Source: BS150m-G50 sp964501185 [NCBI: uncultured Bacteroidia bacterium]
GTDB taxonomy: Bacteria > CAIWAD01 > BS150m-G50
Direction: 5' to 3'
NCBI GenBank assembly: GCA_964501185.1
Contig: CAZCRT010000012.1
Coordinates: forward strand, 1-64,000
Length of the DNA: 64,000 bases
The notes under the pieces: model-generated
Told to the model about the DNA's origin: nothing
Databases searched by the model: none
Seen by the model: only the letters and a program-made list of their open reading frames with translations
Shown: positions 45,208 to 54,764 of the stretch, piece after piece
How positions within the stretch are numbered: position 1 is the stretch's first letter
Layout of the letters: each line of letters begins with the position of its first letter
Made by a program: the position numbers and the translations under genes

Positions 45208-48200
45208 ATGAGATTCAAGTCTGTCATATCTATAACGACTCTTTTCCTGCTGGTATGCGCCAGCTGCAGCCTGGCCGCCGATAACGGCGTCGAACGCAAG
45301 GAGAATAGTCGTAACACCGACATCTGTACCCCTTACTCAGATAACCGGGTTCACCGTCAGTCCAACATGTGGCTGAACATCACCAATTATGGCTTCTTTG
45401 GCAACAAGGGCCCCAGTGATCCGGGCACTCTGGATGATCCATGTCAGCCAGGAGTCTGGGCACCACAGTTGGAATACCCCGCCGGTTCAGGTGTGCAGTA
45501 CCTCTTCCAGGGAGCGCTCTGGATTGGCGCATTGATCGTCAACGACGATGGAAGTGAAACCCCCCGTGTTTCTTACGGCTTCGAAGGCTGGTATGGTGAT
45601 GAGGAGCTTTATCCCGGTTGTGGTGATGAAGCGGCCATCATGGAGGAATCCTTTGTCGAAGGTGCAAATGACTGTTTTGGCAGCGATATCTACAATTCGC
45701 TGGCGGTTTCCGAGCAGGATTTCTGGGCTGTATATACTGATACACTGACAGATCAGCAGTGGGTTCCAAATGATGACTTTGACGGCCGTCATGTCCCGCT
45801 GGGCTTGAAGATGACGCAGGTTTCCCACTCCTGGACCTACAACTACGCCCAGGACTTCATCATTATCGACTATGAAATTGAGAATATCGGCGACAAATAT
45901 CTGAAAAACCTTTTTGTCGCGATCTACAACGACGGTGATGTTGGTGAAACCGACGAGCAGAGTCATCATGTAGATGATATCTGTGGTTTCAGGGTTGCGG
46001 CGGTTGATTCAGTGACCGGTGACAGCGTGGAGATCAACACCGCCTATATCATGGACAATGATGGCCGCCCGGTTAATGTCACTACCGGTAACGACTTCAC
46101 CTGCCCTGATGTGACCGGTATGCGGGTATTGCGTGCTCCCAACCCCAAACTGGAAACCACGTTTAACTGGTGGATTTCCAACGAAGATATTTCCATCGAT
46201 TTCGGGCCCTCCTGGCAGATGTACTGTGACTCAGCCGACTACGATATGCAGTGGACATGTGACTGGGGAACACCGGAGGGAGATGAACGTAAATATCAGG
46301 TGATGAGTAATCACGAGTTTGATTACGATCAGATTCGTGTCTGTGATCCGGTCTGGATCGGTAATCACCCTCAGGTTATGAACGATGGCACCGAACAGGA
46401 ATGGGCTATTCCTTCTGCCGGTAATGCCGACGACCTCTGTAACGGGTACGATACACGCTATCTACTCTCCTGGGGGCCGCTGGGTGTCTTCGATCATGTT
46501 GACCAGGCCGGCCGTCTGATCTATCGCCTCAACCCGGGTGAGAAGTTCAATATGACTATCGCCTATATCGGTGGACAGGGAGTACATGACCGTGCTCGTC
46601 CTCAGACAGCATTAGTACCAAATTACGATCTGTTCAATTTCAAGGATATGGATTTCAATGCTATCTGGGCGCAGCGGGTTTACGATAACGAGATGTATGA
46701 CACGCCGATCTATGATTACGGAACCGATGGCAGACCGGGTACCAACGATGCTGATGGTACTGAAGGTGATGAGATCCTTGACACCGGTGACGGCTGGTGG
46801 GGTGAGGATGTCGGCGCTGACGGGCTCTTCGCCGCATCAATAGGGGATTCGGTTTTCTACTTCGGTCAGTACATGGGTGTCTATCCCGGTCCTGACGAGG
46901 ATGGCACGGAGTCTAACAGTGTAAATGATGATATTACCAACCTCGAGCTGGGCTTTGTAGATATCGATAATGACCTCCGGGTTACTGAAGATGACATTCT
47001 CTGGAATCTGGAATACATCATCTCTGACAGCGCCGAGATCTATGCCGGCCCCAAGTATTCCAACGGAACGGTTGGTGGCAAGGACTGGTATATTGGCCAT
47101 TTGAGTGGCAATGGATTCCTCGATCTGGGTGACGGTGTGCCTGATTTCCAGGGCCCGCCACCACCACCCTGTCCCCGTATGGACTATTCCCTGACAGAGG
47201 ATGTTAACGGTGAGGAAGCTGATAATGTCGTGACCCTGATCTGGGAGCGGAACGCGCAGAGCGCAAGCTATCGTGATCCCTTCTCACATCTGCAGGATTT
47301 CGAGGGTTACAATATCTGGGTTGCGAATACCGGGCTCGAAAATGAATCCACACTGCTGGCGCAGTTTGACGAGATTGACTTCGCCTACTTTGATGGCGAG
47401 GGCCGTCTGCGCTCGCTGCCCGACTCCGGACCGCTGGAAGCTTTACCGCTTGTTTCGCCTGAAGGATGGACCCGACAGGCAGTTGGCAATAACTCAGGTT
47501 TTGCGGCCAGTTCCTTTGCCTATAATCTGACAACCGGTGAACCAAATATATCTCCAGAAGAAATGATTCTGGTGGACAGTAACCAGGATAAGTGGGTTGG
47601 CAACGGTTATATATATTCGCACCCGACACCTGAAAGTACCGACTGGGCACTGCGGGATCTCTTCTCCTATGGTATTCCCTGTGATGCAGATGGCAATCCT
47701 ATGGAGTACAATTCAGTAAGTGACGAGTGGGAGCAGATGGATCTGAACGGTCTGATTGTCCTCGGTGATCGTTTCTATGATGCCAATCAAAACGGTGAAT
47801 GGGATGCAGGTGCTGATTATGCAGTTGAGTACCGTTACACGGTGCCCAATGCACGCCCCTATTTCCCCCGCTACTACTCCATCTCTTCCTATGACTTCGG
47901 TGATCCTGTTACCGGTACCGAACCACTGGAGACTTCGAAGAGCTGCAATTCTCAGGTGCTGGCACCGGCCGGGAACCCGACAAAGAAAGTAACGGTAATT
48001 CCGAATCCCTATCTGGCTTACAGGGACTATACACAGGGTTATGAGTTCAAGAATTCTGAAACCGGCCTTTCCTGGGAAAACCAGAATGACGGAACCCCCG
48101 ATTTCTACCCGCAGTATGATCGCCGTATTGAATTCGCCAACCTGCCGCAACAGTGTATTATCCGAATCTTTACTGTTGCCGGTGATCTGGTGCAGATTCT

Positions 48201-48381
48201 ACCACATAACACAGCTGGTGATGATAATCTGAGGTGGAGTTCTGATTATTCTGAGGGATGGGATCTCAACAACCGTAACGAACAGCAGGTGACCAGTGGT
48301 CTCTACCTGTTCAGCGTGGAAGACCGTACCGAAAGCAACAAGGGCAACATACAGACGGGTAAGTTTGTAATTATCCGCTAG
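45208..48381 (+). CDS. Large secreted protein with T9SS-like C-terminal domain
   Basis: A 1057-residue exported protein of a type I have seen associated with T9SS-bearing candidate phyla, without a known function. Signal peptide MRFKSVISITTLFLLVCASC, which could also be read as a lipoprotein signal (VCASC). The body has Asp-rich stretches reminiscent of calcium loops (YDANQNGEWDAGADYAVEYR). The end looks like a T9SS type A-like sorting domain without the PNPFNP motif: VIPNPYLAYRDY, CIIRIFTVAGDLVQ and VTSGLYLFSVEDR, then GKFVIIR. ATG 45208 follows AAGGAGG. It lies 9 bp after the beta-helix lipoprotein and 10 bp before the PorV-like gene. Confidence 0.78.
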   Translation: MRFKSVISITTLFLLVCASCSLAADNGVERKENSRNTDICTPYSDNRVHRQSNMWLNITNYGFFGNKGPSDPGTLDDPCQPGVWAPQLEYPAGSGVQYLFQGALWIGALIVNDDGSETPRVSYGFEGWYGDEELYPGCGDEAAIMEESFVEGANDCFGSDIYNSLAVSEQDFWAVYTDTLTDQQWVPNDDFDGRHVPLGLKMTQVSHSWTYNYAQDFIIIDYEIENIGDKYLKNLFVAIYNDGDVGETDEQSHHVDDICGFRVAAVDSVTGDSVEINTAYIMDNDGRPVNVTTGNDFTCPDVTGMRVLRAPNPKLETTFNWWISNEDISIDFGPSWQMYCDSADYDMQWTCDWGTPEGDERKYQVMSNHEFDYDQIRVCDPVWIGNHPQVMNDGTEQEWAIPSAGNADDLCNGYDTRYLLSWGPLGVFDHVDQAGRLIYRLNPGEKFNMTIAYIGGQGVHDRARPQTALVPNYDLFNFKDMDFNAIWAQRVYDNEMYDTPIYDYGTDGRPGTNDADGTEGDEILDTGDGWWGEDVGADGLFAASIGDSVFYFGQYMGVYPGPDEDGTESNSVNDDITNLELGFVDIDNDLRVTEDDILWNLEYIISDSAEIYAGPKYSNGTVGGKDWYIGHLSGNGFLDLGDGVPDFQGPPPPPCPRMDYSLTEDVNGEEADNVVTLIWERNAQSASYRDPFSHLQDFEGYNIWVANTGLENESTLLAQFDEIDFAYFDGEGRLRSLPDSGPLEALPLVSPEGWTRQAVGNNSGFAASSFAYNLTTGEPNISPEEMILVDSNQDKWVGNGYIYSHPTPESTDWALRDLFSYGIPCDADGNPMEYNSVSDEWEQMDLNGLIVLGDRFYDANQNGEWDAGADYAVEYRYTVPNARPYFPRYYSISSYDFGDPVTGTEPLETSKSCNSQVLAPAGNPTKKVTVIPNPYLAYRDYTQGYEFKNSETGLSWENQNDGTPDFYPQYDRRIEFANLPQQCIIRIFTVAGDLVQILPHNTAGDDNLRWSSDYSEGWDLNNRNEQQVTSGLYLFSVEDRTESNKGNIQTGKFVIIR

Positions 48382-48391
48382 GAGACAACAG

Positions 48392-49417
48392 ATGAAGCAC
48401 CTGCGAACCTCGTTATTCGTGATTCTGCTTATGTTGCCGGCCACAGTGCTGGCGCAGGTAAAGACCGGCACGATGGGTGCCAGCTTTCTGAAAATAGGAA
48501 CCAGCGCGCGCGGTGCGGCAATGGGCGATGCTTTTCTGCCCCTGGCTGATGATGTGTCGGCGCTCTTCTACAATCCTGCCGGATTGATTCAGCTGGAACA
48601 GCCGGAAGCGGCTTTCACCCATCTTATGATGTTCAATAATATCGGATTGGACCTGGAGTGGATTGGATATGCCAAACCGTTCCTGCGCCGTGGCAATGTG
48701 ATTTCGGTTATTGGTGTGGCCGCCACCTTTATGCATACCGATATGATGACGGTGACCACACCGATTCACTCTGGGACTGAGGGAACCGGTGAAACATTCA
48801 ACTATACCGATCTGGCAGTTGGATTAACCTGGACACAGAGGCTGACAAACAAATTTGCAGTCGGAACAACTGTCAAACTTATCAACGAATCAACCTATGG
48901 CGAGAACGCACTTGGCTGGGCGGCTGATGTCGGAACCTTTTATGATACCAACTGGCGGACAGTGCGTCTGGCGATGATGATTTCCAACTTCGGCCCCGAC
49001 CTGACCTTTGTGGAGACACCACATCCACTACCGATTGAATTCCGTTTTGGTATCGGAGCCACACCGATTCATACCGATGAACATAATCTTGAAGTCAGTT
49101 TCCAGTTCGGTCATCCAAGTGACAACGTGGAGCTGGCGATTATCGGGCTGGAGTATGAGTGGAATGACTTCCTGGCTCTACGTTATGGTAAGAAGATCAA
49201 TGGTTTACGCCGCTATACGCTGGAAGACTACCAGGATAATGTAGACAGTGATCCCCATGTGGAATATCCCATTCTGGGCGAAGATGGAACGATCAGCCTG
49301 GATGGAATGAGTTGGGGTGTCGGTATCAAGTGGCATACATTCCAGGCGGACTTCGGATTCGTTTTCAACAAGTATCTGGGACCGCACAAATTCATCAGCC
49401 TGCAGTATCAATTCTAA
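48392..49417 (+). CDS. PorV/PorQ family outer-membrane beta-barrel protein
   Basis: A 341-residue outer-membrane protein of the PorV/PorQ (UPF0164) family. In Bacteroidetes, PorV shuttles T9SS cargo from the translocon to the attachment complex. The signal peptide MKHLRTSLFVILLMLPATVLAQ is followed by the family hallmark FLKIGTSARGAAMGDAF and VSALFYNPAGL, then barrel strands ending in Phe (FISLQYQF). ATG 48392 follows TAGGAG. Its position inside an operon with a TonB receptor and a secreted T9SS-like protein suggests a dedicated export or anchoring partner for that protein. Confidence 0.88.
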   Translation: MKHLRTSLFVILLMLPATVLAQVKTGTMGASFLKIGTSARGAAMGDAFLPLADDVSALFYNPAGLIQLEQPEAAFTHLMMFNNIGLDLEWIGYAKPFLRRGNVISVIGVAATFMHTDMMTVTTPIHSGTEGTGETFNYTDLAVGLTWTQRLTNKFAVGTTVKLINESTYGENALGWAADVGTFYDTNWRTVRLAMMISNFGPDLTFVETPHPLPIEFRFGIGATPIHTDEHNLEVSFQFGHPSDNVELAIIGLEYEWNDFLALRYGKKINGLRRYTLEDYQDNVDSDPHVEYPILGEDGTISLDGMSWGVGIKWHTFQADFGFVFNKYLGPHKFISLQYQF

Positions 49418-49431
49418 CCTGAGGGAAAAGA

Positions 49432-51990
49432 ATGAAACGCGAATACTTCTTTTTGATAATCACTGCTACCTTTCTGCTGTTTTCTGCGTGCAGTCGGATA
49501 GATGGTGAAATCACAGAAAACCAGCGCCCGACGGTGGAATTTGTCAATGACAATCCTGATGCCGAACAGGTGGCCGCCGATTACGAGATCGTCAATTTCC
49601 GGTGGGAAGTTGCTGAGCCTGCAGACAGCACTTTTTTCAATACTCCAGTAGTGGGTGAGACTTATGAGTATGAGTTGATCTCCTATGAGAGCCTGGCGAT
49701 TATGGATACGACAGTTGTCGTCTACTATTTCCCCTTCCCCGGGGACGATGTGGACTGGGATGCGGTGGAATATGTACCGGAAGATGCTTACAGCTTTGAT
49801 GCTAATACTCACCGCTTCATTACCCTGACCCATACCGACGATTTCACCTGGTTACTCGGGCAGACTTACCGGGTTGACTGCTGGGTTCACTATGAGCCGC
49901 TGTTCAGCTTCGCACCGCTTATCTCCTGGTATGGAAGCGATCCGGACGGTTTTGTTGAGGCGTACGAGTACTATGACCAGCCACTGATCGGTGACGCTGT
50001 TCCTGATTCCAACAGCATTGGTGAGAACGACTGGATTCGTACTCAGAACACATTTGCCATGATCAACCTGACGACAGAGCTGGGGCAGATTACCCCCCAT
50101 GCTGTATGGTTACGAGCGGTAGATAACAGTGACGCCTATTCTGAGAAGATCTGCCGGGTTTTCAATCGATCTAACCAGGCCCCCTATACACCCGAAATTC
50201 AGTGGGCCAAGGGTGGCTGGTGTTCCAATTCGTCTCAGACCAACCCCTACTCAGGTTTTGAAGAGGCTGCCTACTATCCCCAATCGATAGTAGTTCGTGA
50301 CCAGTTCGTCGCCGCAGAGGAAAACCCACGCTGGAGTGGAATCACATTCTATGTACAGGGAAGCGACCCTGATGATCAGGTACTCTACAAGATTCCATTG
50401 CAGTATCAATACCGGCTGTTCAGGATTGATACAGCTGTAGTTGACGAAATGCTCGATGTGGATCTGATGGTTGAGCCTGATTCAGCAACCTGGGCAGATT
50501 ACTTTGAAGAAGTAACAGTGGACGAAGATGTTGTTGTTGATTGGGAAGACTATACTTTTCAGGATGGTCATTGGACCGGCACTACTTATATCGCTTTTAA
50601 GAACCTGGAAAGCGGCGCCTATCAGCTGAATGTCCATGTTCGGGATGATGGCTATGAAGAGGCTTATGAGCCGGCCTGGCTGCGTTTCCAGGTACAGGCC
50701 ATGCAGTTTGACAAAGATGTTCTGGTGTTGAACCAGACCAGGTTTGAAAACGGGCCATATGACGCTATTTTCACTCAAGCCGAACTGGATGAGTATTACT
50801 ACAGGCTTATCAGTGAGAATCTGGCAACGGCGGGTGTAGATACGGCTGATGGCAATATCCGCTATTTGAGTATCGGCAACCAGTCTGATCGAGACAATGT
50901 GCCACACGACCTGCTGACCCATTACCGTAAGGTGATGTGGATAAATGATGATTATGGCCCCGAGAATAATCAGGATGAGTATAACTTCCTGACTGCCTGC
51001 CTGCTGTCTGAATATATGGATATGGGTGGCCGCGTGCTGATGAGTGGCTGGCGCAGCCAGGTGAACACCTGGGGCCAGAACAACATGGTGGGCGTGGTCC
51101 CCTTCCTGTTCAGCTTCAACTACACCGGTGGTTCTTTCTTCCAGCAGTATTTCGGCGTTTCATCAGTCTATCTGCAACCGGTTACGCTTGGTGAGAATCC
51201 GACCACACCGGTAGATGCGCTGATCGGTGCACAACCGGAATTTGAGGATCCGGAACTTGGCAGCCTGAATATGGATGAAAGCAAAATCCAGCAGATACTG
51301 GACAGCAATCCCCCTGCACGCTTTATCGCTTACACTGATGTTTCATCAGGTGACACTCTGCTGGGACTCAAAGAGACAGAGGTGATGGCGCTGGAGGACT
51401 TTGCTACATCACTGTATACCTTTGATTCATTTACAGCTCATCTACCCGATACGATGACCATTCACTACAAACCTGATAATCTCAGTCAGATCGGTACAGG
51501 TCTCTATCCGGAGTGGAGCGAAGAACCGGATTCTATCGGTTGCTGGATCTGGCCGAACGCAATTCTGGACCGGTATAAAGAGATTACTCAGATACACAGC
51601 ATAGTTAACATTACCAGACGTCATCAGGGATTACCGGCAGATACCGCCGAATTCCGTACAATCGCCTGGAGCGATGATCACACCAAGCATATGCTGCGTG
51701 TCTCGCATGTTAACCTGGGCTACGATTCAACAGCTGCATCCTACTGGCAACCGAGTGATACTGTAATGGTACATGTCAGCTATGAACCTACCTTATACAG
51801 TCACGAGAAACCGGTGATTGCCTTCTACGAAGACATCAGCTTCGGTGGTGGTGGTTTCGGATCGGTGTCGGTCAATTTCAACAGCATCTACAGCGGTCTC
51901 CCCCTCTTCTTCCTTGATAACAGTGAGGGTGATATCGATCTACTCATGGTGGCGTATTACTATCTGCTCTCGCAGCAGTATGAATTCTGA
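49432..51990 (+). CDS. Large lipoprotein of unknown function, last gene of the surface operon
   Basis: An 852-residue probable lipoprotein: MKREYFFLIITATFLLFSAC provides a lipobox with Cys20, followed by SRIDGEITENQRPTVEFV. The N-terminal half looks like Ig or fibronectin-like beta domains (APYTPEIQWAKGG; YQLNVHVRDDGYEEAYEPAW). The second half contains a segment that may be a Rossmann-like fold (KDVLVLNQTRFENG; KVMWINDDYG; GGRVLMSGWRSQ), similar in style to secreted GATase-like domains. I do not recognise the family. ATG 49432 lies 14 bp after the PorV-like gene, with GAGGG upstream. Confidence 0.75.
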   Translation: MKREYFFLIITATFLLFSACSRIDGEITENQRPTVEFVNDNPDAEQVAADYEIVNFRWEVAEPADSTFFNTPVVGETYEYELISYESLAIMDTTVVVYYFPFPGDDVDWDAVEYVPEDAYSFDANTHRFITLTHTDDFTWLLGQTYRVDCWVHYEPLFSFAPLISWYGSDPDGFVEAYEYYDQPLIGDAVPDSNSIGENDWIRTQNTFAMINLTTELGQITPHAVWLRAVDNSDAYSEKICRVFNRSNQAPYTPEIQWAKGGWCSNSSQTNPYSGFEEAAYYPQSIVVRDQFVAAEENPRWSGITFYVQGSDPDDQVLYKIPLQYQYRLFRIDTAVVDEMLDVDLMVEPDSATWADYFEEVTVDEDVVVDWEDYTFQDGHWTGTTYIAFKNLESGAYQLNVHVRDDGYEEAYEPAWLRFQVQAMQFDKDVLVLNQTRFENGPYDAIFTQAELDEYYYRLISENLATAGVDTADGNIRYLSIGNQSDRDNVPHDLLTHYRKVMWINDDYGPENNQDEYNFLTACLLSEYMDMGGRVLMSGWRSQVNTWGQNNMVGVVPFLFSFNYTGGSFFQQYFGVSSVYLQPVTLGENPTTPVDALIGAQPEFEDPELGSLNMDESKIQQILDSNPPARFIAYTDVSSGDTLLGLKETEVMALEDFATSLYTFDSFTAHLPDTMTIHYKPDNLSQIGTGLYPEWSEEPDSIGCWIWPNAILDRYKEITQIHSIVNITRRHQGLPADTAEFRTIAWSDDHTKHMLRVSHVNLGYDSTAASYWQPSDTVMVHVSYEPTLYSHEKPVIAFYEDISFGGGGFGSVSVNFNSIYSGLPLFFLDNSEGDIDLLMVAYYYLLSQQYEF

Positions 51991-52014
51991 TAGCGTCTGA
52001 CATGAGACCTTAAC

Positions 52015-52052
52015 AACCCCGCCCGGATGCGAAACCCGCGGCGGGGTTTTTT
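52015..52052 (+). terminator. Rho-independent terminator of the surface operon
   Basis: AACCCCGCC (52015-52023) pairs perfectly with GGCGGGGTT (52040-52048), with TTTT after it. It ends the five-gene operon that began at 39301. Confidence 0.93.
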
Positions 52053-52065
52053 AATGTGATTTCAT

Positions 52066-53739
52066 ATGTTTGACACCCCCCGTTCCCATCGCTGGTTAAA
52101 ACTGTTGCTGGCAGCTGTTGTGCTGCTGTTGACCGGCACTGCGCGGGTAGACCGTTTCTGGGTAATAGACACCGGCCTTACCTGGTGGCAGGCGCATTAC
52201 GGAGACCTGATGGCTGTCAACAGTCAGGAAGATCCCGCCTACGGTGAATTGCCCTGGTTACAGCCAGACACGCCTCCTGCTGACTACTTCCCGGTACCAC
52301 CTCCCTTTGTTCTACCGACGGAGCGGGGACCCCGTGTTGTGTTCGGGCAGCTCTATCCAGCTTTGAACCGGCTCTTCGATATGGTTGCCGGGAAATGGGG
52401 TGTCAGGCTGCTGATGCTACTCTGGGTGGGTGTGATGCTCTGGGCGTTGCGCCGGCTGAAGGCTGCCGATCCGTTGACGATTATGCTGCTGTTTGCAACA
52501 CCGCTGCTCTTCTATGCCCTGCAGGTCTGGAGCCACTTTGCTGCTGCCGCTGTAGTGCTGCTGGCGTTGACCTTTCTGGAGGCACCGCTCATCGTCGGTA
52601 CACTGCTGATGCTGGCGGTACTCCTGCGCCTGGAAGCGGGTGTGATAATTCTGGCCCTGCTGGTTTACTGGCTGTTGAAGCGGCGCTGGCAGTCCGCGGG
52701 TTTATTGCTGCTGATCACCGTGCTTATCGGATCATTCTGGGCGGCCTGGAATTATCGAACCACCGGATACTGGCTACCACTCCAATGGGTGGCCAATCTC
52801 GCAGGTCCTGAAGCAGGCTGGAAGCCGATGTCTATTCTGGGACGGCTGGAATTCCTGCTGCTGCCCCTGCGCAGTTATCCACTGCTCGGTATCGCAACAC
52901 TGCTGGGGCTGGTCGGTGCTTTACGCGCCGGCAACCGTACCGGCCAACTGCTACTCTGGTTATTCGGAATTCATGGCCTGTGGCTGGCATTCCTTTTCTA
53001 CAGCGATCCGCTGATCCAGAACCACATGGGTCGCTACGCTTCCCTGCTGGCAGCGGCCCCCCTGCTGGTAATGGCTTTCAAACCGATCCGCACCGGATTG
53101 AAGGAAGAGGCCAATCACGCACCCACCGCATCGGATCAGACTACCCGGACATTGCAGCATCTCCTCTGGTTGTCACTGGGATTCATAATACTGCTCCTGC
53201 CCGTGTATAGAGGTTTTCACTGGGGCCCCCGCTGGCTGATGGTACTGGTGCCGGTTGCTGCCGTGGTAGCCTCGAGACGCTGGCGGGATTCCGGTATGCG
53301 CTGGCTGCCGGCAGCGCTTCTGTTGATATCATTGATATTACATGCCGGCAGTGTGCAGCTTCTGAGGGAACGGCAGGCTATGCAGCAGGATTATGCCGAT
53401 CTGATCGGACAGGAGGATTGCCGGGTGATCCTGACAGACGTTCACTTCCTGGCCGGATCGATGCCGCAGCTGTATGCCCGGCACGAGATACTGTTCTTCG
53501 ACAGGTTGGCAGAAATGGGTCCTCTGGTACAGGTACTTCAAGCCTCCGGGGTTGATTCCTTCCTGCTGGTTCATTACCATGATATCCGGTTTGATCGCAC
53601 ACTGCATGCAATGCAGCTGCCGATCGAGCTTGCCGAAGTTGTAGCACTACCTGTCGAGCATCGTGGAAGTGAATCCTGGGTAACCTTGAAATTTCGCCTG
53701 AAGGATGATCGACCCGGAGACAGTCCCATTAACTACTGA
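52066..53739 (+). CDS. Polytopic inner-membrane protein, possibly glycosyltransferase-like
   Basis: A 557-residue integral membrane protein with roughly ten hydrophobic segments, for example WLKLLLAAVVLLLTGTA at the N-terminus and SHFAAAAVVLLALTFL further on. A periplasmic-looking loop after the first segment has Asp/Glu and a Pro-rich stretch (QPDTPPADYFPVPPPF), a topology that recalls GT-C glycosyltransferases, but I see no diagnostic motif. The last 100 residues look soluble (DCRVILTDVHFLAGSMPQLY). ATG 52066 has no clear Shine-Dalgarno. The mltG gene follows after 14 bp, so a link to the cell envelope is plausible. Confidence 0.65.
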   Translation: MFDTPRSHRWLKLLLAAVVLLLTGTARVDRFWVIDTGLTWWQAHYGDLMAVNSQEDPAYGELPWLQPDTPPADYFPVPPPFVLPTERGPRVVFGQLYPALNRLFDMVAGKWGVRLLMLLWVGVMLWALRRLKAADPLTIMLLFATPLLFYALQVWSHFAAAAVVLLALTFLEAPLIVGTLLMLAVLLRLEAGVIILALLVYWLLKRRWQSAGLLLLITVLIGSFWAAWNYRTTGYWLPLQWVANLAGPEAGWKPMSILGRLEFLLLPLRSYPLLGIATLLGLVGALRAGNRTGQLLLWLFGIHGLWLAFLFYSDPLIQNHMGRYASLLAAAPLLVMAFKPIRTGLKEEANHAPTASDQTTRTLQHLLWLSLGFIILLLPVYRGFHWGPRWLMVLVPVAAVVASRRWRDSGMRWLPAALLLISLILHAGSVQLLRERQAMQQDYADLIGQEDCRVILTDVHFLAGSMPQLYARHEILFFDRLAEMGPLVQVLQASGVDSFLLVHYHDIRFDRTLHAMQLPIELAEVVALPVEHRGSESWVTLKFRLKDDRPGDSPINY

Positions 53740-53753
53740 CAGAAACCGATAGC

Positions 53754-54764
53754 GTGAACCTGAAAACACGATTCAAAATAATACTCCTCCTGCTGTTGCT
53801 GACCCCGGTAACCGTTCTCTGGTTATGGCTGTTCTTTCCTAAAAGCGGGGAAGGACGGATTGTCGAGCTGGAGATCTATCCAGGCAGCTCTACCCAGATG
53901 ATAGCTGAAATACTCCTTGAGGAAAAATTGCTGCGTTGCCCTATGTCTCTCAGGGTGGCTGCGCGACTGCGTGGAGCAGACCGGGAATTTCAGGCAGGCC
54001 TCTACCTGGTACCGGATTCGCTGTCCGCCTGGGAGCTGGTCGATATCTTCAGACGCGGCAGCAGGCAGTTCTGCCGGGTGACACTGCCGGAGGGACTGTC
54101 CGGCCATGCAATTGCCGGTATTCTGGGCAGAGAACTGGAGATAGACTCAAGCCGTCTGGTGGAATTGATCGGGGACAGCGCTTTTGCACATGAACTGCAG
54201 CTGGAGAGCGACAACCTGGAGGGATATCTCTTTCCGGAAACCTATCGCTTTTTCCGCCGTCAGGAGCCCCGCTCCGTTCTGGAAACACTGGTCAGGCATC
54301 ATCAGCAGATCTGGAGGAACCTGAGCCCCGGAAATGTATCACATTCCTTCTCACAACATGAACTGGTAACAATGGCGTCTATCATCCAGGGGGAGATGCT
54401 TGATACATCTGAAGCGGAGCGGATTTCATCAGTGTATCACAACCGCCTGCGTGAGAATTGGAAACTGCAGGCAGATCCAACCGTTCAATATCTCCTGCCT
54501 GAGGGCCCGCGCAGACTTCTGCTGGAAGACCTGAAGATAGATTCCCCCTATAACACTTATATGTATCCCGGGCTTCCACCGGGGCCGGTGAATAATCCTG
54601 GTGAAAAAGCACTGCAGGCTGCTGTAGCACCGGAAGCTACCGATTACTTCTTCTTTGTTGCGGATGGCACCGGAGGTCACATTTTCAGCCGTACCGCTGC
54701 TGAACATGCCCGGGCCCGGCAGACACTCGATGAACTGCGCCGGCAGCTGAGGCGGAGGCGTTGA
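53754..54764 (+). CDS. mltG: Endolytic murein transglycosylase MltG
   Basis: A 336-residue membrane-anchored lytic transglycosylase that cleaves nascent glycan strands and terminates their elongation. One N-terminal membrane segment (IILLLLLLTPVTVLWLWLFF) is followed by a LysM-like region (VELEIYPGSSTQMIAEIL) and the YceG domain. The catalytic Glu is E214 in MASIIQGE; the conserved NRLRENWKLQADPTVQYLL, SPYNTYMYPGLPPGPVNNPG and FFVADGTGGHIFS are all present. Start GTG 53754. Its stop overlaps the helicase start as TGATG. Confidence 0.93.
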   Translation: MNLKTRFKIILLLLLLTPVTVLWLWLFFPKSGEGRIVELEIYPGSSTQMIAEILLEEKLLRCPMSLRVAARLRGADREFQAGLYLVPDSLSAWELVDIFRRGSRQFCRVTLPEGLSGHAIAGILGRELEIDSSRLVELIGDSAFAHELQLESDNLEGYLFPETYRFFRRQEPRSVLETLVRHHQQIWRNLSPGNVSHSFSQHELVTMASIIQGEMLDTSEAERISSVYHNRLRENWKLQADPTVQYLLPEGPRRLLLEDLKIDSPYNTYMYPGLPPGPVNNPGEKALQAAVAPEATDYFFFVADGTGGHIFSRTAAEHARARQTLDELRRQLRRRR

